A stretch of 64,000 nt of DNA from Holothuria scabra (lineage: Eukaryota; Echinodermata; Holothuroidea; Aspidochirotida; Holothuriidae): contig CM074188.1 in assembly GCA_037179385.1 (NCBI GenBank), positions 25,127,318 through 25,191,317 of the forward strand, read 5' to 3'. Shown here piece after piece: positions 60,105 through 64,000 of the stretch (position 1 is the first letter of the stretch; each line of letters opens with the position of its first letter). Position numbers and translations under genes: made by a program. The notes beneath the pieces were generated by a model that saw only the letters and a list, made by a program, of their open reading frames with translations, was not told the origin of the DNA and did no database searches.

Positions 60105-60277
60105 CTTCTGAAATGATATCTATCACATCACCGACTTGGAATGAAAGCTCATCTGTGTCAGCAGCATCGTAATCGTATATGGCTTGGCATTGTTTGAGAG
60201 GCTTCGGTGGAGGTGCTTTCTTGGGTTTAGGTTTAGGCGGTGGTTTTTTGTTGCTCATGCGGGATTTGCGTTTTTCA
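60105..60277 (-). CDS. MYO1E: Penultimate coding exon of class I myosin (Pro-rich tail and start of SH3)
   Basis: A 173-bp exon on the minus strand between a 3' splice site (ATATTTTTTCAG) and a donor (GAAG then GTAAGC). Its first base completes an Ala codon, 57 codons follow, and its last G starts the Glu codon finished at 48452. It encodes a basic Lys/Pro-rich stretch (KKPPPKPKPKKAPPPKP) then the first half of an SH3 domain with the ALYDY-like QAIYDYDA motif and DTDELSFQVGDVIDIISE. The DTDELSF...DIIDII pattern is characteristic of MYO1E/MYO1F tails. These motors bind membrane through TH1 and recruit partners such as dynamin and synaptojanin through the SH3 domain in endocytosis and cortical actin function (family knowledge). 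Confidence 0.93.
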
Positions 60278-61096
60278 CTGAAAAAATATCGAAGAGACAT
60301 CTGAGTTGAGAACAAGCTGCTTGTAATCTTAAAAAGTTCTTTATTTAAAGCAGAGAAACTAACATTCAAGTTTGGTAATCGGTTGGCAAATGTAATTGTA
60401 GGGCACAGTGTAGGATATACAAACTCAGGTCAATACATTGTGTAAGATGTTTCCTTGTTTTCATGCAGTATATACATTTGACACTGAGTATAAATGTAAG
60501 TTCTAGCCAACCTGATTAAAGTCTCAGCCCTGCTCTTTGGCAGAATACCAAAAACGCAATTAAGACAAAGTTCATGGCACTTAAACACACTTAAGATTCC
60601 TCCTTTTGTTATGGGTTGATGAAGAAAGAATGTAACCAAATTTTCATGTAAACTCAAATTTTGAAACATGTGCAGTAGGTACCAGATTGGTTTGTTTATC
60701 CTAACGATTTGGAAGATTTGTCCATGTGCATAGCTTCCAAAATGAATTACCAAACTGGCTTATTGAAGGTAAGTAAACTTCATGTTAAAATAATGAAACG
60801 TCGCCTTGAAAAATATTTGTTGATTTTTCAAATGCAGGTTTGAACTGAAAAAGACTTCAACACTTAATGGGTACAATTTATCCCTCCAGTGATACAGTTT
60901 TGAACAATCAATGTCTAAAGAAAGAATTTCACACCTGGAATCCATTCTAAAGAGATGGTAAACCTTCAATCTTTTTGCACTAAATCTTTATTCAAGACAC
61001 TCAAACAATAGGCATACTCATTAAAATCATGTTCCCAAATCATGATGCCTGGGAGAGAGAGAGACACCAAGGAAGAAATTGCTATATTGTACTCAC
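60278..61096. other. Intron of the myosin gene
   Basis: 819-bp intron with GT and AG ends on the minus strand. Open frames in it have no support as coding. Confidence 0.75.
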
Positions 61097-61244
61097 GCCC
61101 AAACACCACTTTGCGGAACATCCATGAAATTGTTGTTGGTAGGCTGCCGGTGTCTGACTTGTTGCTGGTTGAGTATCATAGAATTTCCCTTTGGAAGTGA
61201 TGGCGCATCCCTGCTGTTTCGACGGCTATTTTGTCTTCTTGGAC
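61097..61244 (-). CDS. MYO1E: Upstream tail exon of class I myosin
   Basis: A 148-bp exon on the minus strand, with acceptor TTCTATTAG and donor GTGAGT. It enters with two bases of a split codon, has 48 complete codons, and leaves with GC of the Ala codon completed at 60277. The peptide is Arg/Gln/Asn-rich, ends NNFMDVPQSGVW and precedes the Pro-rich SH3 linker, a position equivalent to the LDFLKVPDQG region of vertebrate MYO1E. The incoming phase fixes that another exon lies further right on this strand; I did not find it before the end of the window. Confidence 0.78.
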
Positions 61245-63360
61245 CTAATAGAATTAATATTGCATTTGAAGAACAATAAATCTATCCAAATCAAATTTAT
61301 GTTTTGTATCTTAGCCAAATACAACAAATTATCAGAAAAGTATGTGAAAGCAAATTTATACAAGGGACACTAGAAAACATAAAAATGTACCATCAATGCT
61401 GGTGACCAAAAACAAAAGTATCCACACCCAATGTGTGGGTATACTCTTCTTTCAATTGAAATAGAACACTGAAGGTAAAAATTCCAACTAATTCACTGGA
61501 CAAATTAAAATGGTAACTACTTCAAGGTCTGGTGAAATGAAAATGAAGCGTTTTGTTATTTGGTGAAGAAAGCAATAATATTTAAAGAAAGTGGCCACAA
61601 TTTCTATCAAAGCACATCAGATAATAACCATTTCACAATGTACTTTCTGTTTAAGGATTAGCTAAATATTTTTTTATTTTAGATGCGTAAAGAGGAACTG
61701 ACCCGCCATTTCTGACTAAACCTTTTGTTTTTTTGACGATCCTTTCTAAGGGAGTTTAACCAAACGTGTGATTTGAAAGTAAAAGTTGTCTGTTTCAAAA
61801 ACATCAGTCACTTATGATTCCATGTACTGTACTGACAAGAATTAAGATTTACTTCACAAAAGGTTATGAAAAAGTTACTGAGCAACACTAGACATCATTC
61901 ATTTCTAAAAGGTTGTCAGTTGTAACAAATTTTCAACTTTCAAGGAGTAGCAACTGGGAAAGAGTTAAAGAAATTGCAATGACATTGAACCCTTTACCAT
62001 AACGGGGTTCACACCTGTGGTTGACAGCTCTTTTGGACTTCATGTCACCAGGTCCTTAAGGAGCAATCACACTGCCATTAAGCCACACCATGCAGTGCTT
62101 GGAAAAAAGTTTAACTATATGAGGCTTTTCAAAGTTGGTATAAAACAAATGCTAGATAGTGAAGCTCTTCACAGAATGATGTAATTTTGTGATCATCTTT
62201 AAGTTATCCCTTGTTCAAAAAATATCCATGTATAGCACAAGAGAGGCAAGATTCAGTGTGACCAAGCCTTAAAGTGTACCTCAAGTTAATAAATTCAAAT
62301 ATATATATATATATTAAGGAGCATGAAAAATGATTTCTAACAGTCCAACTCCCACCTCCATAGACCTTATGCCAATTAAATGGAGGGCGCTTCAAAACTG
62401 CAACCTGGGAAGGATTATTGCATGTATGGAACCACAAAAGTGAATCGTCGCCATAGAGAAGGCCAATGGTCACAATGCTGATTGGGAACTGTGTTGGAAT
62501 AATCCTTCCCAGCTTGCAATATTACAGCTAACTGGCATAAGGTCTATAGGGCATTCCTAAGCTGAAATATAAAATGTTGAAGTTCATTCATTTAAAACAA
62601 ATCGATCCATTGCACAACAATTTGTGAATTTCTAGTTGTACAACTCACACTATCTGCTTTGTTTCCCTTTTAAAATTAAAAATGTTTTTTTTTTTTTTTA
62701 TGACCTTGAACACTTCCTGTTTGCCTGGATAGCATGTTGCACAGAGAGGGCTTAATAACTTACATCACCCCACAAGAGTAAGAGTGCTATCACACCTTGA
62801 TACAAGGTGTAGTAACTTTCAGAAAAACATAGAAATCCAAAATTGTGATTTTAGTAGTACAACAATGACATCACAAATTATTGCACAATATACTGTTTTA
62901 AGTTGAGTGAATTAACTATAGCATTTTATATCTCAGCTCAGGAATGTTCTACGAAAATGGGAGTAACAGTTGGACTGTTAGAATTCATTTCTCATGCTCT
63001 TCAATATTTTTTGAATTTTTTGACTTGTGGTACACTTTAAACTCTTCACCATACAACCTCATCAGGGGATCTTTGCCCATTTTAAGAGTCAGCAAATTAG
63101 CTGAAATAACATGCTCCAAGTTGGCATCCATAGGCTTTAAAGCAAGTGAGAGTGAACAGTGCCCTGTACCCTTTTGTGGTTCAATTTTCCGGTAGCTACT
63201 CACAGCACCCAGCTCTGTGTGACACAAGGTACTGAGGACTTCAAAATCAAACTGTGTTTATGTTTGGCAATTTTCTCCTTACACATTGTTCGGCATGTTG
63301 GAAAAAATATCCTCAGAACAATCTCGTCAGGAACTGTTCTCAGTACTGATTATATGACCA
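61245..63360. other. Probably intron of the myosin gene; nothing coding recognised
   Basis: Contains the MITE at 62361-62546 and a MITE-like fragment at 63177-63225. An 80-codon minus-strand frame at 62985-63227 partly overlaps that fragment and is not supported as an exon. Confidence 0.45.
62361..62546. mobile_element. MITE with ~60-bp inverted arms
   Basis: TAGACCTTATGCCAATTA with CTGGGAAGGATTATT further in is mirrored by AATAATCCTTCCCAG and TAACTGGCATAAGGTCTA. Flanking target duplication is unclear. Confidence 0.75.
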
Positions 63361-63607
63361 TTAACCCTTTACCGTTGTGCTCCAATCGGGGCCTCGGGAT
63401 TGGGCGGAAAAGCGGACGTAGCCCGCCCCTCATCGGCTTCTGTAGGCCATTGACCCCGTGACCTTAAACTATTGTCTCTCTCGCTCTTGTGGCCGAATTT
63501 TCGGGTAGCTACTCGCAGTTTCGAGCTCCGCGTGAAACAGTAAAGATGTGTGACAGCCGAGCTCTCCGCATGTGTCCAAAAGGACCCAAACAACGGTAAA
63601 GGGTTAA
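63361..63607 (+). mobile_element. TTAA-ended GC-rich MITE, copy 4
   Basis: Perfect TTAACCCTTTACCGTTGT and ACAACGGTAAAGGGTTAA ends. A short deletion near the left end removes the GCATATTTGCGC segment present in the other copies. Confidence 0.92.
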
Positions 63608-63702
63608 ACTAAGCCTGTGGAGTGTGTTTACTGCAAAGCTGATGCCACTGTCTGTGCGTGTGTGCACGAAAACCTTTAGCCCAGTGGTGCAGATATTTTA
63701 GC
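63608..63702 (+). repeat. Repeat flank shared with 26880-26971
   Basis: Same order of blocks as at 26880 (AAGCCTGTGGAGTGTGTTTA to GTGGTGCAGATATTTTAGCT). Here the sequence leads directly into another MITE copy at a TTAA. Confidence 0.8.
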
Positions 63703-63965
63703 TTAACCCTTTACCGTTGTGCTCCGATCGGGGCATATTTGCGCGCCTCGGGATTGGGCGGAAAAGCGGACGTAGCCCGCCCCGCATCGGCTTCCGTAGG
63801 CCATTGACCCCGTGACCTTAAACTATTGATTGTCTCTCTCGCTCTTGTGGCCGAATTTTCCGGTAGCTACTTGCAGTTTCGAGCTCCGCGTGAAACAGTA
63901 AAGATGTGTGACAGCAGAGCTCTCCGCATGGGTCCAAAAGGACCCAAACAACGGTAAAGGGTTAA
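63703..63965 (+). mobile_element. TTAA-ended GC-rich MITE, copy 5
   Basis: TTAACCCTTTACCGTTGT and ACAACGGTAAAGGGTTAA ends, near full length. It shares CTCGCTCTTGTGG and AAGATGTGTGACAG variants with copy 4, so these two are close relatives. Confidence 0.93.
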
Positions 63966-64000
63966 TGCATTTGAAAATGACCATGAAGGTTGACATTTGA

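Noticed and set aside
62985..63227. Possible extra myosin exon on the minus strand
   Set aside because: Overlaps a MITE-like fragment, lacks clear splice sites, and does not resemble myosin tail sequence.

Overview
This is an AT-rich, repeat-dense stretch of animal nuclear DNA. It has spliced genes, an (AT)n tract of over 200 bp, tRNA- and snRNA-derived SINEs, several MITE families, long diverged satellite arrays and a DIRS-type retrotransposon. I infer a marine invertebrate deuterostome, most likely an echinoderm; that rests on repeat character and gene style, not on a database match.

Genes are few. (1) At 18121-20556 (+) a single uninterrupted coding exon encodes an 811-residue type I membrane receptor: signal peptide, three Ig-like domains, one transmembrane helix, and a cytoplasmic tail of about 420 residues with many tyrosine motifs, including two ITIM-like sites spaced like an ITAM. 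A 3' splice site lies 5' of the start codon. (2) At 28728-29507 (+) another uninterrupted coding exon encodes a 259-residue single-pass membrane protein of unknown family with YxxP/YxxL motifs. (3) On the minus strand, the last three coding exons of a long-tailed class I myosin (MYO1E/MYO1F type) lie at 61097-61244, 60105-60277 and 48376-48452. All splice sites and phases agree, and the C-terminal SH3 domain is split by an intron of about 11.65 kb.

Most of the remainder is mobile or tandem DNA. 0-18 kb holds a satellite with alternating 80/87-bp units, a cluster of SINEs whose 5' head matches the start of U2 snRNA, a foldback element, and the first two copies of a GC-rich MITE with TTAA ends. 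20-38 kb holds several MITE families, three of them ending in TTAA; one MITE sits in the 3' UTR region of the Ig receptor and carries the nearest canonical poly(A) signal. 39-41.5 kb is a 145-bp satellite with a dimeric higher-order pattern, whose units carry a DR1-like nuclear-receptor motif.

The large myosin intron is a nest. A 156-bp-unit satellite related to the 39-41 kb array was split by a hAT-type element (8-bp target duplication GACAAACC). That element in turn contains a DIRS retrotransposon (50266-56642) with inverted terminal repeats, an internal complementary region, and decayed gag, RT/RNase H and tyrosine-recombinase genes. A truncated tRNA-Arg(UCU) sequence lies inside the RT region. 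The window ends with two more copies of the TTAA MITE.
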